A model generated the notes under the pieces. That model saw only the letters and a list, made by a program, of their open reading frames with translations. It ran no database searches and was not told the DNA's origin. 64,000 nt of DNA from the NCBI GenBank assembly GCA_050248735.1, contig JBFWRU010000001.1:248001-312000 (forward strand), read 5' to 3'. The translations under genes and the position numbers were made by a program. This document shows, piece after piece, positions 34,556 through 43,307 of this stretch. Position 1 is the stretch's first letter. Each line of letters begins with the position of its first letter. The stretch comes from JACKFE01 sp050248735. Lineage in GTDB: Bacteria > Nitrospirota > Nitrospiria > Nitrospirales > UBA8639.

Positions 34556-35386
34556 ATGAAATCTTCAACGCAACCATTACTAATCAAACCTTCTCCTCGA
34601 TTTCCTAAAATCAACTTTAGGGAACTGTGGCAGGAGCGAGAGGTCCTGTACCGATTTATCTGGCGGGATTTTAAAGTTCGGTATAAGCAAACGGTTCTTG
34701 GGTATCTTTGGCTCATTCTCCAGCCTTTGGCTCTTATGGTCTTATATACACTCTTCTTTTCTTATATTGCTCGTGTGCCTTCAAACGGCATTCCTTATCC
34801 TATTTTTCTGCTTTCAGCCCTTATCCCATGGCGGTTTTTCTCCAATAGCCTCTCCTTAGGGGCGGGGGCAATCGTTGGAGCTTCTGGTCTGTTAAAGCGG
34901 GTCTATTTCCCCAGATTATACTTGCCTATATCGGGTGTGATTAGTGGGGTTATTGATGTTTTGGTGGGCTTCCTCGTTTTACTCAGTGTGATGCTCTATT
35001 TTGATATCATGCCAGAAGCAAAAATTCTTTTGGTCCCTGTTTTGATCATTTTGTTGGCCGGTTTGAGTTTCGCCAGTGTTTTGATCATTTCATCTCTAAA
35101 TGCTTTTTTTCGGGATATTTCCCGCTCGATCCCGATCATTAGTCAGGGATGGATGTATGCCTCACCGGTAGTCTATCCCCTCAGTCTTGTTCCTGAATCC
35201 GTCCTGCATCTTTATGTCTTGAATCCGGTGGTGGGTATTATTCATTCGTTTCGTTGGGCAACGGTTGGAGCCCCAGAATCTCCCTGGGGGCTATTGGCCT
35301 ACTCGGTGTTGGCCACAGTAACATTGCTTGGGATTGGATTAGTTATGTTCCGCAGCTTTGAGCGGAATTTTGTTGATGTCATCTAA
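34556..35386 (+). CDS. wzm: ABC-2 type polysaccharide exporter, membrane subunit (Wzm/TagG type)
   Basis: A 276-residue inner-membrane protein with six hydrophobic segments and the family start ELWQEREVLYRFIWRDFKVRYKQTVLGYLW near residue 20, which is the signature of Wzm/KpsM/TagG permeases. With the ATPase that follows after 9 bases it would flip undecaprenyl-linked glycan chains to the periplasm. It begins after a 105-base gap without other features. Confidence 0.92.
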   Translation: MKSSTQPLLIKPSPRFPKINFRELWQEREVLYRFIWRDFKVRYKQTVLGYLWLILQPLALMVLYTLFFSYIARVPSNGIPYPIFLLSALIPWRFFSNSLSLGAGAIVGASGLLKRVYFPRLYLPISGVISGVIDVLVGFLVLLSVMLYFDIMPEAKILLVPVLIILLAGLSFASVLIISSLNAFFRDISRSIPIISQGWMYASPVVYPLSLVPESVLHLYVLNPVVGIIHSFRWATVGAPESPWGLLAYSVLATVTLLGIGLVMFRSFERNFVDVI

Positions 35387-35395
35387 AGATTTTCT

Positions 35396-36739
35396 ATGGA
35401 AGATCCCGTTATTCAGGTTGAGAGCCTGGGAAAGTCTTTTCGTATTCCCAAGCGACGAGGAGGCAATAGGGCTATTTTCTCGGGTGGCTTACGAAATTTC
35501 ATCCACCAGGGAAAGGAATGGGCCAGAGGGGGGTTCTCTATTGGATTGAAGAATACAGAGGAATTTTGGGCATTAAAAGATGTATCATTTGAGGTTCGCC
35601 GGGGTGAGGCAATTGGTATCATTGGCAGAAACGGCGCTGGGAAATCAACTTTACTCAAAATACTTTCAAGAATTTCTGAGCCGACACAGGGTCAGGCGGT
35701 TATTCAAGGGCGAGTTGGATCCCTACTTCAGGTTGGAGCGGGGTTTCACAATGAACTCACCGGTCGTGAAAATGTCTATCTGAATGGCGCCATTCTTGGC
35801 ATGCGTAACCTGGAGATTCAGGAACGATTTGATGAAATTGTTGAATTTTCAGAAATAGGTCGATTTCTAGATACCCCGATTAAACATTATTCGAGCGGAA
35901 TGCGGATTCGGTTAGGATTTTCGGTTGCCATTAATCTTGATCCTGAAATTCTCTTGCTCGATGAGGTGTTTGCGGTTGGTGATGCGGCGTTTAGGCAGAA
36001 ATGCCTTGATCGGCTCGTCAACGAAGTTCTCCATGGGCGAACCATAATATTCGTCAGTCATAGTATGGAACAAGTGAAGAGTTTGGTGAGCCGTTGCATC
36101 GTGCTTGACGGTGGAAGAATAACTTTTGACGGGGATCCGCAAATCGGAGTCGAGCAATATTTGAAAATTGCGGCATTGCAACGTACGTTGCTGGAATTTC
36201 CTTTGCAGCCAGATCGGCCTGGACAACTGGATCGCTGTTATTTGATGGACGAAGATGGTAAGCCAACCGAAGCGACTCCTTTCACCCGCCCCGCAAGGAT
36301 TCGCGTTGAGTTTTCCATTCGCCAACCAAATGTAGAAGGCCGGCTAGGGGTGGTTGTGGCATTCTGTAATGAATCGGGGCAATTTCTTACCGTTGTGTCA
36401 TCGGATGACATGCCCGGGCATCCAGACTTTTCTCGTGTTGGGCGCTATTATTTCGATGCGGTTCTTCCGGAATTAACGCTCAATCCCAGCAACCTGGTCG
36501 TTCGCCCGGCTTTGTCGCTAAACGGAAAGGCGATACATAATCACCCAAGAGCGGGTCAGGGGCTTGGTGTGTCGCTCATTGATCCCGAATCGGATTTATC
36601 GGAGCGGAAAAACATCGGGCGGAGAAGTTCGCTGCTAGTGGTGCAACCGCTTGGGGAATGGGGCTTCCTGAGTGAAGACCTCAAAATTCCTGAAATGAAT
36701 ATCCATCTTGAAAATACATCTATTCCCCTGTACTCCTAG
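35396..36739 (+). CDS. wzt: ABC exporter ATPase with C-terminal glycan-recognition domain (Wzt type)
   Basis: A 447-residue protein. The ATPase domain has Walker A GRNGAGKST at residues 78-86, Q-loop-region VGAGFHNELTGRENVYLNG, signature YSSGM near residue 165 and Walker B ILLLDEVFAVGD near 184. After residue 255 a beta-sandwich domain of about 190 residues follows; in Wzt proteins this part recognises the modified end of the O-antigen before export. Its presence fits a chain that is capped, for example by methylation, consistent with the many methyltransferases nearby. Confidence 0.92.
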   Translation: MEDPVIQVESLGKSFRIPKRRGGNRAIFSGGLRNFIHQGKEWARGGFSIGLKNTEEFWALKDVSFEVRRGEAIGIIGRNGAGKSTLLKILSRISEPTQGQAVIQGRVGSLLQVGAGFHNELTGRENVYLNGAILGMRNLEIQERFDEIVEFSEIGRFLDTPIKHYSSGMRIRLGFSVAINLDPEILLLDEVFAVGDAAFRQKCLDRLVNEVLHGRTIIFVSHSMEQVKSLVSRCIVLDGGRITFDGDPQIGVEQYLKIAALQRTLLEFPLQPDRPGQLDRCYLMDEDGKPTEATPFTRPARIRVEFSIRQPNVEGRLGVVVAFCNESGQFLTVVSSDDMPGHPDFSRVGRYYFDAVLPELTLNPSNLVVRPALSLNGKAIHNHPRAGQGLGVSLIDPESDLSERKNIGRRSSLLVVQPLGEWGFLSEDLKIPEMNIHLENTSIPLYS

Positions 36740-36746
36740 GAATACC

Positions 36747-37748
36747 ATGAAACCATTTTTTGAGGATCGAAGTTTGCTGGTGACAGGAGGAACGGGTTCA
36801 TTTGGACGGGCTCTTGTGAAGTTTCTCCTATTGACCAGCGGGATTCGAAGGTTGGTGGTGTACTCCCGTGATGAATTGAAACAATCGGACATGGCTCAGG
36901 AGATGGAACCACTCAATCAGGGGCGGTTACGTTTTTTTCTTGGAGATGTCCGAGACTTTGATCGCTTAGAAATGGCATTGTCGGGAGTTGATTATGTGGT
37001 ACATGCCGCGGCATTGAAGCAAATTCCGGCGGCGGAATACAATCCCATGGAATGTATTCGGACCAACGTCATGGGAGCAGAAAATCTCGTTCGAGCGTCG
37101 ATCCGATGTGGTGTTCGACGTGTTATTGCTCTTTCGACGGATAAAGCCGTGAACCCCATCAATCTGTATGGGGCAAGCAAACTGGCGGCAGATAAGGTCT
37201 TCGTTGCCGCTAACTTTTTGGCGGGTGCCCGTGAAACACGGTTCTCCGTCGTTCGTTACGGCAATGTCATTGGGTCACGAGGGAGTGTGGTGCCTTTCTT
37301 TCGAAAATTGCAACGAGAAAGGGCTGATACATTACCCATCACTGATCCCCGAATGACCCGCTTTTGGATTACCCTGGAGGCGGGAGTGGCTTTTACGGTT
37401 TCTTCCTTACGTACCATGGTAGGAGGGGAAACGTTTGTACCCATTTTGCCTAGTATGAAAATCACGGATGTAGCGCGCTGTCTTGCTCCTTCCATTCCTC
37501 AGCAAATAATAGGAATCCGACCTGGAGAAAAGTTGCACGAAATCCTTATCTCTGGAGACGATGCCAGATTCTGTTTTCGTGTCGGTGATCGATACATGGT
37601 GATTCCCCATTGGTTGTTAACCGAAGTGAAAGAGTTGTGGCCCGATGCCGTTTCCGTCTCCTCTGATTTCGCCTACACCAGTGATCTTAATGATCAATGG
37701 CTTAGTCTCGATCAGTTCCAAGAGTTAGTCCTACAATCAGACTATTAA
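36747..37748 (+). CDS. pseB: PseB-like UDP-N-acetylglucosamine 4,6-dehydratase (inverting)
   Basis: A 334-residue extended SDR. The NAD(P) loop is TGGTGSFGRALV from residue 13, with HAAALKQIPAAEYNPMEC near 92, STDKAVNPINLYGASK with Tyr141 and Lys145, and RYGNVIGSRGSV; these are the marks of the PseB/FnlA/CapD-short group, which makes the 4-keto-6-deoxy intermediate of pseudaminic acid or L-sugars. The start at 36747 follows the wzt stop by 7 bases; the open frame to 36708 lies inside wzt. No pseC aminotransferase follows, so the product route may differ from the classical one. Confidence 0.85.
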   Translation: MKPFFEDRSLLVTGGTGSFGRALVKFLLLTSGIRRLVVYSRDELKQSDMAQEMEPLNQGRLRFFLGDVRDFDRLEMALSGVDYVVHAAALKQIPAAEYNPMECIRTNVMGAENLVRASIRCGVRRVIALSTDKAVNPINLYGASKLAADKVFVAANFLAGARETRFSVVRYGNVIGSRGSVVPFFRKLQRERADTLPITDPRMTRFWITLEAGVAFTVSSLRTMVGGETFVPILPSMKITDVARCLAPSIPQQIIGIRPGEKLHEILISGDDARFCFRVGDRYMVIPHWLLTEVKELWPDAVSVSSDFAYTSDLNDQWLSLDQFQELVLQSDY

Positions 37749-37770
37749 CGAAGCATGAAGGGAAGGAACG

Positions 37771-39204
37771 TTGGACGGCTGGTGGAATACGACCAGGGAA
37801 TTCGAACATTTTATTCGTGTGTATAGTCAGCGAATCTGCAAACCTTGGGTCTATGCCCTTCGAAATCCCCTTATGCTGGAACATTGGGATGATCCCAAAA
37901 AAGAGAAAATCCTGTGGGAGGGGCTGAAGCACCTCTGGACTTCCAGAGCCACCGAAATGGCCATTCGCTTGCCGATAAAGTCTTGCGATGTCCTAATGTA
38001 TTGTTCCAGTGATAAACCGAGTGTTCAGCCGGCCATGCATTGGTTGGCCCGGCGTTTGGGAAATGCCGGACTAGAGGTTCTGCATTGGGGGGCAGCAACA
38101 ATAGGATGGTATCCTGGGAGATTGCCAAGCTCCACCTTTCCTGTTTCTGACATGCGGAAGATTCTGGGGGGTGCTTTAGGATACCAGGCTCTTTTCGATA
38201 TTCCCTTCAGCTTCTGGCACAGTGCAATGGCCTATGCAACAGCCCTTGTAGGTAGTAGGGCGATAGCCAGGCGGTTTGAAAGATCCCCAAGACGTCTGTT
38301 TACAGAGATTGCCACCAATCGTCATATGACCAGAGTTCTTCGTGAAATCCTAGCTAAATTACAGCCGAAGTGTATCCTAACTAATGGGGAGCAAACCCCA
38401 GTGGGTTGTGCCTTGACAGCTGCGGCTCGAATGGAAGGCATTCGAGTGATATGGTTCTTTAATGAATGGCCGACTTTTCAGATGATGCCGGTTATGTCTG
38501 ATGAGCTTTGGATTTGGAATGAAGTCGTGGGGAAAACATTGCAAGGTATCCAGACTCCTGGTTTACCTATTCCTCATATAGAAGTCATCGGTATGGCTCA
38601 GCTTGATTGTATGGAACAACAGGTTCGCAAGGGAGATGTGATGGCTGCCCGAATGCCGGGTCCCCAATGCCTTGTTTTCCTGTCTGAACATATTCCTTCT
38701 TATTCCCATCACAATCGCGTGGCTACCGAAACGGCATTGCAATGGTTGGCCGAGGCTGCGGCACAGGCCAAAGACTGGTATTTTGTCATCAAACCCCGAT
38801 TCTACCATGATGCCACACTGCTTCCTGGAGAACGTTTTCTGAAGGGACATAAAAATATCGTGGTAATGCGAGACGGTGTTACAATGTCCGCTCTACTGGC
38901 TGCACCTGAAGTCCAAGCCATTGCGGCACTCTCTTCCTCCGGATTGCTTTTGGGAGTGGCGACAGGGAGAAGGGCCTTCCGCCTGTTGGTATCTGATAAT
39001 CCCTATCCCTTGCCCCCACTTGATGAGTTTGTACGAGGGATCAGTTCTCCCGAAATGCTGGTTCGGGGGCTTCGTCAACAGGCGCCAGCTAGTTCTTCAA
39101 CCTCATTTCCCAATCGTGGAAAGGTTTTGGAGACCATGGAGACTCTCATCCTTCAACGGGTAAATCCCAATCATGCTTTGACGGAAACCGAAGTCTTAGT
39201 ATGA
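37771..39204 (+). CDS. GT-B-like surface glycan biosynthesis protein of unknown activity
   Basis: A 477-residue soluble protein starting at a TTG with GGAAGGAA just upstream. The segments VLMYCSSDKPSVQPAMHWLARRL near residue 70, CILTNGEQTPVGCALTAAARMEG, VIWFFNEWPTFQM and IEVIGMAQLDCME are arranged like the nucleotide-sugar half-domains of GT-B transferases. VFLSEHIPSYSHHNR and FVIKPRFYH resemble the C-terminal half of surface-glycan phosphotransferases. No named family is recognised. It overlaps the next gene (ATGA). Confidence 0.55.
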   Translation: MDGWWNTTREFEHFIRVYSQRICKPWVYALRNPLMLEHWDDPKKEKILWEGLKHLWTSRATEMAIRLPIKSCDVLMYCSSDKPSVQPAMHWLARRLGNAGLEVLHWGAATIGWYPGRLPSSTFPVSDMRKILGGALGYQALFDIPFSFWHSAMAYATALVGSRAIARRFERSPRRLFTEIATNRHMTRVLREILAKLQPKCILTNGEQTPVGCALTAAARMEGIRVIWFFNEWPTFQMMPVMSDELWIWNEVVGKTLQGIQTPGLPIPHIEVIGMAQLDCMEQQVRKGDVMAARMPGPQCLVFLSEHIPSYSHHNRVATETALQWLAEAAAQAKDWYFVIKPRFYHDATLLPGERFLKGHKNIVVMRDGVTMSALLAAPEVQAIAALSSSGLLLGVATGRRAFRLLVSDNPYPLPPLDEFVRGISSPEMLVRGLRQQAPASSSTSFPNRGKVLETMETLILQRVNPNHALTETEVLV

Positions 39205-40142
39205 TCGCAGAGAAAGGTTCATTTCCCGTATGGGTAACAGACCGCCGGATAGCCTTAACAGGCGCTAGTGGGCTTCTGGGGAACTATTTCTGTCGACAAC
39301 TTGTCAATTTAAAAGGCTTCATACCGATTGCCCATTCTCACCCCGTATCAGGCTTCTCTCTCGCTCGAGCTGTTGATTTACGAAATCGCGATATTTCGCA
39401 CGCTCTGATGGATTCTCTCCAGCCAGAAATTATCATTCATGCTGCTGCCGAAACCAACGTTGAGAAATGCGAAGAAGATCCGGCCGCTGCGGTTCAAACG
39501 AATGTGGATATCACGAAACATCTGGTTGACTGGGTCCAGCAACAAAGCCGGGAAGTGGTATTGGTGTTTCTTTCCACCGACCAATTGTATGATGGGGCAG
39601 GCCCCCATCATGAAAATAGAATTTGGCCACGCAATGTCTATGCGTTAACCAAATGTGCGGCAGAGACCATCGTAAGAGGGTATCCGCATCATCTCATTGT
39701 TCGGGTCAATTTTGTGGGGTGGTCATCACGGGGCACAGGTTTCATGAATTGGCTGGTTAATCGATTAACGCACGGTGATTCCCTGACTCTTGTGGATGAT
39801 GTGTGGTTCAATCCGTTGTCAGGGGCTCATCTTGTGAATTTGATTTTACAAATCATCGGTCAACACGTAAAAGGAACTTATAATGTGGGTGCGACAGGAC
39901 GGGGGTGGTCCAAAGCCGAATTTGGTCTTCGGCTGGGTCGTGACCTTGGATTGGATCTCTCCACAATTCGGATTGGAAAAGTTAGTGACCTTGGGCTTCG
40001 AGCCATGAGACCGAATGATATGACCATGGAGGTTGGGGCTGTTGAAGCTGTATTAGGTTATTCTCTGCCGACCATGGAGGATACGGTCAAGCAACTGGTT
40101 TCCGAATCAAAGATGCCCCGACCTTATTGTGGTAAAAACTGA
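39201..40142 (+). CDS. RmlD-like NAD(P)-dependent sugar reductase
   Basis: A 313-residue extended SDR of the dTDP-4-dehydrorhamnose reductase (RmlD) type. It shows LTGASGLLGNYFCRQL near residue 17, HAAAETNVEKCEEDPAAAVQTN near 80, and NVYALTKCAAE with the YxxxK pair. It would reduce a 4-keto-6-deoxy sugar, possibly the product of the PseB-like enzyme two genes upstream. It overlaps the gene before it by ATGA and is followed 12 bases later by the second NeuB-like synthase. Confidence 0.85.
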   Translation: MIAEKGSFPVWVTDRRIALTGASGLLGNYFCRQLVNLKGFIPIAHSHPVSGFSLARAVDLRNRDISHALMDSLQPEIIIHAAAETNVEKCEEDPAAAVQTNVDITKHLVDWVQQQSREVVLVFLSTDQLYDGAGPHHENRIWPRNVYALTKCAAETIVRGYPHHLIVRVNFVGWSSRGTGFMNWLVNRLTHGDSLTLVDDVWFNPLSGAHLVNLILQIIGQHVKGTYNVGATGRGWSKAEFGLRLGRDLGLDLSTIRIGKVSDLGLRAMRPNDMTMEVGAVEAVLGYSLPTMEDTVKQLVSESKMPRPYCGKN

Positions 40143-40154
40143 GGCAAAAGGTAC

Positions 40155-41228
40155 ATGAGTGTTACCGAAATTCGGATCGGACAACGTTGTATCGGATTGA
40201 ATTATCCAAGTTATTTTATCGCCGACATTGCGGCGAATCATGATGGAAATTTGTCGCGTGCCAAAGATTTAATTCACCTCTGTGCCGAGGCGGGAGCCGA
40301 TGCCGCCAAATTTCAAAATTTTCAGGCGGAAACCATCGTTTCGGAATTTGGATTTCGGGCACTAGGGCAAATGGCCCATCAAGCCTCATGGAAGAAATCG
40401 GTTTTTGAAGTTTATAAACAAGCATCGGTTGATCTTGAATGGACGGAAACCCTCAAGAAAACCTGCATTGAAGCGGGAGTGGAATATTTAACCACGCCCT
40501 ATTCTCTTGAATTGGTTAACCGTTTATCGCCTTTTGTTTGTGCTTGGAAGTTAGGATCCGGTGACATCACCTGGCATGAGTTGATTGAAACGCTTGCGAA
40601 AGAAAAAAAACCGTTGTTGATCGCAACCGGCGCTTCTACTATGGCAGAGGTGGAAGCTGCGGTTGATGTGGCAAGACGTTACCACGACCAGATCGTGTTG
40701 ATGCAATGTAATACGAACTACACAGGGTCGGTGGAGAATTTTCACTATGTGGCGCTAAATGTTTTGAAGGTCTACTCCCGGAAATTCCCCGATTTAGTGC
40801 TTGGATTGTCGGATCATACGCCTGGGTTGAGTGCCACCCTGGGGGCAGTAGCCTTAGGGGCACGTGTGATTGAGAAGCACTTTACCGATGACAACCTTCG
40901 AGAGGGACCCGATCATATATTTTCGATGAACCCTAAAGCCTGGCGTGAGATGGTCGATCGAACTCGAGAACTTGAAGCGGCACTTGGGAGAGAGGAAAAA
41001 CGAATTATGGACAATGAAAAGGATTCAGTTGTAGTCCAACGGCGTGCGGTGCGTGCAGCCAGGCATCTTTTGCCAGGCGAGATTCTTACGGAACAAGATC
41101 TGATTCCTCTCCGGCCCTGTCCCGAGGAAGGTCTACCGCCTTTTCGGGCCATTGATCTCGTTGGACGCCGTGTAGCTAAGAAAATTTCCATAGGGGATTT
41201 GGTGACGTTTTCTAAGTTAGAAGATTGA
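40155..41228 (+). CDS. NeuB-family nonulosonate synthase, copy 2 (PseI/SpsE-like)
   Basis: A 357-residue enzyme like that at 21170 but clearly diverged. It begins YFIADIAANHDGNLSRAKDL near residue 20, then DAAKFQNFQAETI, KLGSGDITWHELI, IATGASTMAEVEAAV, QCNTNYTG and VIEKHFTDDNLREGPDHIFS. A SAF domain occupies about residues 295-355 (RAVRAARHLLPGEILTEQDL). The AANHDGN and KFQ segments suggest the PseI/SpsE branch. It would condense PEP with a hexose-type sugar; the SpsF-like gene downstream may activate the product. Confidence 0.87.
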   Translation: MSVTEIRIGQRCIGLNYPSYFIADIAANHDGNLSRAKDLIHLCAEAGADAAKFQNFQAETIVSEFGFRALGQMAHQASWKKSVFEVYKQASVDLEWTETLKKTCIEAGVEYLTTPYSLELVNRLSPFVCAWKLGSGDITWHELIETLAKEKKPLLIATGASTMAEVEAAVDVARRYHDQIVLMQCNTNYTGSVENFHYVALNVLKVYSRKFPDLVLGLSDHTPGLSATLGAVALGARVIEKHFTDDNLREGPDHIFSMNPKAWREMVDRTRELEAALGREEKRIMDNEKDSVVVQRRAVRAARHLLPGEILTEQDLIPLRPCPEEGLPPFRAIDLVGRRVAKKISIGDLVTFSKLED

Positions 41229-41234
41229 AGCTTT

Positions 41235-41900
41235 ATGGATGTGGCAGTGGTCATTCCGTCATACAATGAAGAGAATACCCTTGGCATGGTTATCGCTAAA
41301 ATGGAACCTGAATGGGATGTCATTGTGGTGGATGATGGGTCTAAGGACGATACCGTTGGAGTGGCACAAGGGGTGGGGGCACTGGTCCTACGCCATGATT
41401 GTAACCTGGGCTATGATGCAGCTTTGGAAACAGGATTAAATTATGCCCGCAACGCTGGCTATCGGATGGCCGTGACCATCGATGCGGATGGACAAATTCC
41501 GGTTGAAATTATTAAAGACGCCGTAAAACGAGTTGACGAAGGTGCGGATTTGGTGTTGGGAAGGCGTCGACAACAGGCGCGTTGGGCTGAGCGGATTTAT
41601 TCAGGCTATGCTCGGTATCGTTATGGTGTAAGGGATATTTTGTGCGGACTGAAAGCTTACAGGCTGGCATGTTTCGAGGGGCTTCCCCGATTTTCAATGA
41701 ATTGTTCGATTGGTACAGCTGTCGCATTAGTAGGGTTACGAATGGGCTTGCATTGGGTTGAGGTCGACGTTCCCGTCCGTCATCGAATTGATACCTCCCG
41801 ATTCGGTTCCGGCTTTCGCGCAAACTGGAAAATCTTGAAAGGAGGGTGGAGAGAAGTTCTGGTGGATCTTCGTAGTTCCAAAATTGCAAACTTAAGATGA
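41235..41900 (+). CDS. Glycosyltransferase family 2, DPM1-like
   Basis: A 221-residue GT-A enzyme. It starts VAVVIPSYNEENTLGMVI, has VVDDGSKDDTV near residue 35, the TIDADGQIPVEII metal-site segment near 82, and VLGRRRQQARWAERIYSGYARY near 107; this is the pattern of dolichyl/undecaprenyl-phosphate sugar synthases. It has no membrane helices at the C-terminal end. The stop overlaps the next start (ATGA). Confidence 0.85.
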   Translation: MDVAVVIPSYNEENTLGMVIAKMEPEWDVIVVDDGSKDDTVGVAQGVGALVLRHDCNLGYDAALETGLNYARNAGYRMAVTIDADGQIPVEIIKDAVKRVDEGADLVLGRRRQQARWAERIYSGYARYRYGVRDILCGLKAYRLACFEGLPRFSMNCSIGTAVALVGLRMGLHWVEVDVPVRHRIDTSRFGSGFRANWKILKGGWREVLVDLRSSKIANLR

Positions 41901-42655
41901 CACGTACGATTGCTATAATTCAGGCCCGTATGACTTCCACCCGACTTCCTGGGAAGGTACTTCTTCCTCTCGCAGGGATCCCCCTTATTGATCAGGTTCT
42001 CAGGAGACTAACTTGTTGTCGACTGCTTGATGGTATCTGCGTCGCTATCCCTGAAGGACAAACCCAATCTCTTCTAAAAGCTCATCTAAATAGCCGGGTA
42101 GATATCAAGGTTGAAACCGGTCCTGAAGAGAATGTGTTGGAGCGAACGCTTAAGGCAGCAGAAGTCACAAAGGCGACCATCATTGTTCGCGTGACCTCGG
42201 ATTGTCCTTTTATTGAGCCTGCTGTGGTGGATGCCGTGATTGCGGCCAGGCAGTCAGGAGGGTTCGATTATGCTCGCACGGCTATGACGAGCGGATTTCC
42301 CCTTGGCTTTGATTGTGAGGTGTTCACAATCGATTCATTGCGAATGGCCAAAAAGGAAGCCAGGGATCATTATGAACTTGAGCATGTGACCCCCTTTATT
42401 TGGCGACGACCGGATAGGTTTTCAACTCTGATTCTTGATCACAAACCCGACCGTCGACATTGGCGATTGGTGGTTGATACCCAGGAGGATTATCAACTTG
42501 CTTCCAACGTTTACAATCTCTTGTACCGGAAAAATCCGGATTTTCGATATGCCGATCTGATCAAACTCTTTAGGACGAAGCCAGAACTTCTTGATCTGAA
42601 TCAATGCGTTGAGCAAGTTCCTTATGTTTTCGGTTGCCAGGACAGGAATTCATAA
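41897..42655 (+). CDS. SpsF-like cytidylyltransferase
   Basis: A 252-residue nucleotidyltransferase. It begins IAIIQARMTSTRLPGKVLLPLAG, the SpsF/PseF-like signature, followed by VRVTSDCPFIEPAVVDAVI near residue 98 and the LRMAKKEARDHYELEHVTPF segment typical of SpsF proteins. It is a candidate CMP-transferase for the NeuB-like product at 40155. It overlaps the preceding gene by ATGA. The nucleotide is inferred. Confidence 0.82.
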   Translation: MTRTIAIIQARMTSTRLPGKVLLPLAGIPLIDQVLRRLTCCRLLDGICVAIPEGQTQSLLKAHLNSRVDIKVETGPEENVLERTLKAAEVTKATIIVRVTSDCPFIEPAVVDAVIAARQSGGFDYARTAMTSGFPLGFDCEVFTIDSLRMAKKEARDHYELEHVTPFIWRRPDRFSTLILDHKPDRRHWRLVVDTQEDYQLASNVYNLLYRKNPDFRYADLIKLFRTKPELLDLNQCVEQVPYVFGCQDRNS

Positions 42656-42683
42656 AATACTACGGATCGAAGATGGAGCTTCT

Positions 42684-43307
42684 GTGAAAAGCAAGCAACT
42701 CAAAAGCTGGGAAGGAGAATTTGGGGATGATTATATTGAGCGTAATCCATGTACCCAAGACCTTTTACGTAAACGAATTGTGGCCTTTGCCCAAATCCTA
42801 CGACCAATTGAGTTGCATCAGCCTCAGTCAATTCTTGAAGTAGGGGCCAACATCGGTAGAAATATAAGAGCGTTGCAACATCTTACCAATGCTAAACTAC
42901 ACGCTCTTGAACCTAATCATCGTGCGCGGGCAGTCCTACTCAATGACAAGGTTCTTCCTGAAAAACAGGTTCATAATGGTTCGGCAGAGCATCTACCATT
43001 TGAAGATGCCAGCATGGATATGGTGTTTACCTGTACCGTGCTCATTCATATTCCATCCGAGACCTTGGAGCAGGCCTGTCGTGAAATTTATCGGGTCGCG
43101 AAACGATATATTTTGGTCTTGGAGTATTTTTCTCCAGTTTCGGAGACAGTTCGCTATCGTCATTATGATGACATGTTGTTTAAGCGTGATTATGGATCTA
43201 TTTTTTTGGATCTTTTTTCGAGCATAGATTTGATCGATTATGGTTTTTTTTGGAAACGGGTTACTGATTTGGACAACGTGAACTACTGGCTGTTTAGAAA
43301 AATATGA
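42684..43307 (+). CDS. Pseudaminic-acid-biosynthesis-associated methylase
   Basis: A 207-residue SAM-dependent methyltransferase. It starts at a GTG (42684) with GGAG 6 bases ahead; the frame is open to 42609 inside the previous gene, which is unlikely to be the start. The opening KSWEGEFGDDYIERN matches the start typical of the methylases found with pseudaminic acid genes. Motif I is ILEVGANIGRNIRAL near residue 50, followed by HLPFEDASMDMVFTCTVLIH. It supports the view that the second module makes a pseudaminic-like sugar. The stop overlaps the next start by ATGA. Confidence 0.82.
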   Translation: MKSKQLKSWEGEFGDDYIERNPCTQDLLRKRIVAFAQILRPIELHQPQSILEVGANIGRNIRALQHLTNAKLHALEPNHRARAVLLNDKVLPEKQVHNGSAEHLPFEDASMDMVFTCTVLIHIPSETLEQACREIYRVAKRYILVLEYFSPVSETVRYRHYDDMLFKRDYGSIFLDLFSSIDLIDYGFFWKRVTDLDNVNYWLFRKI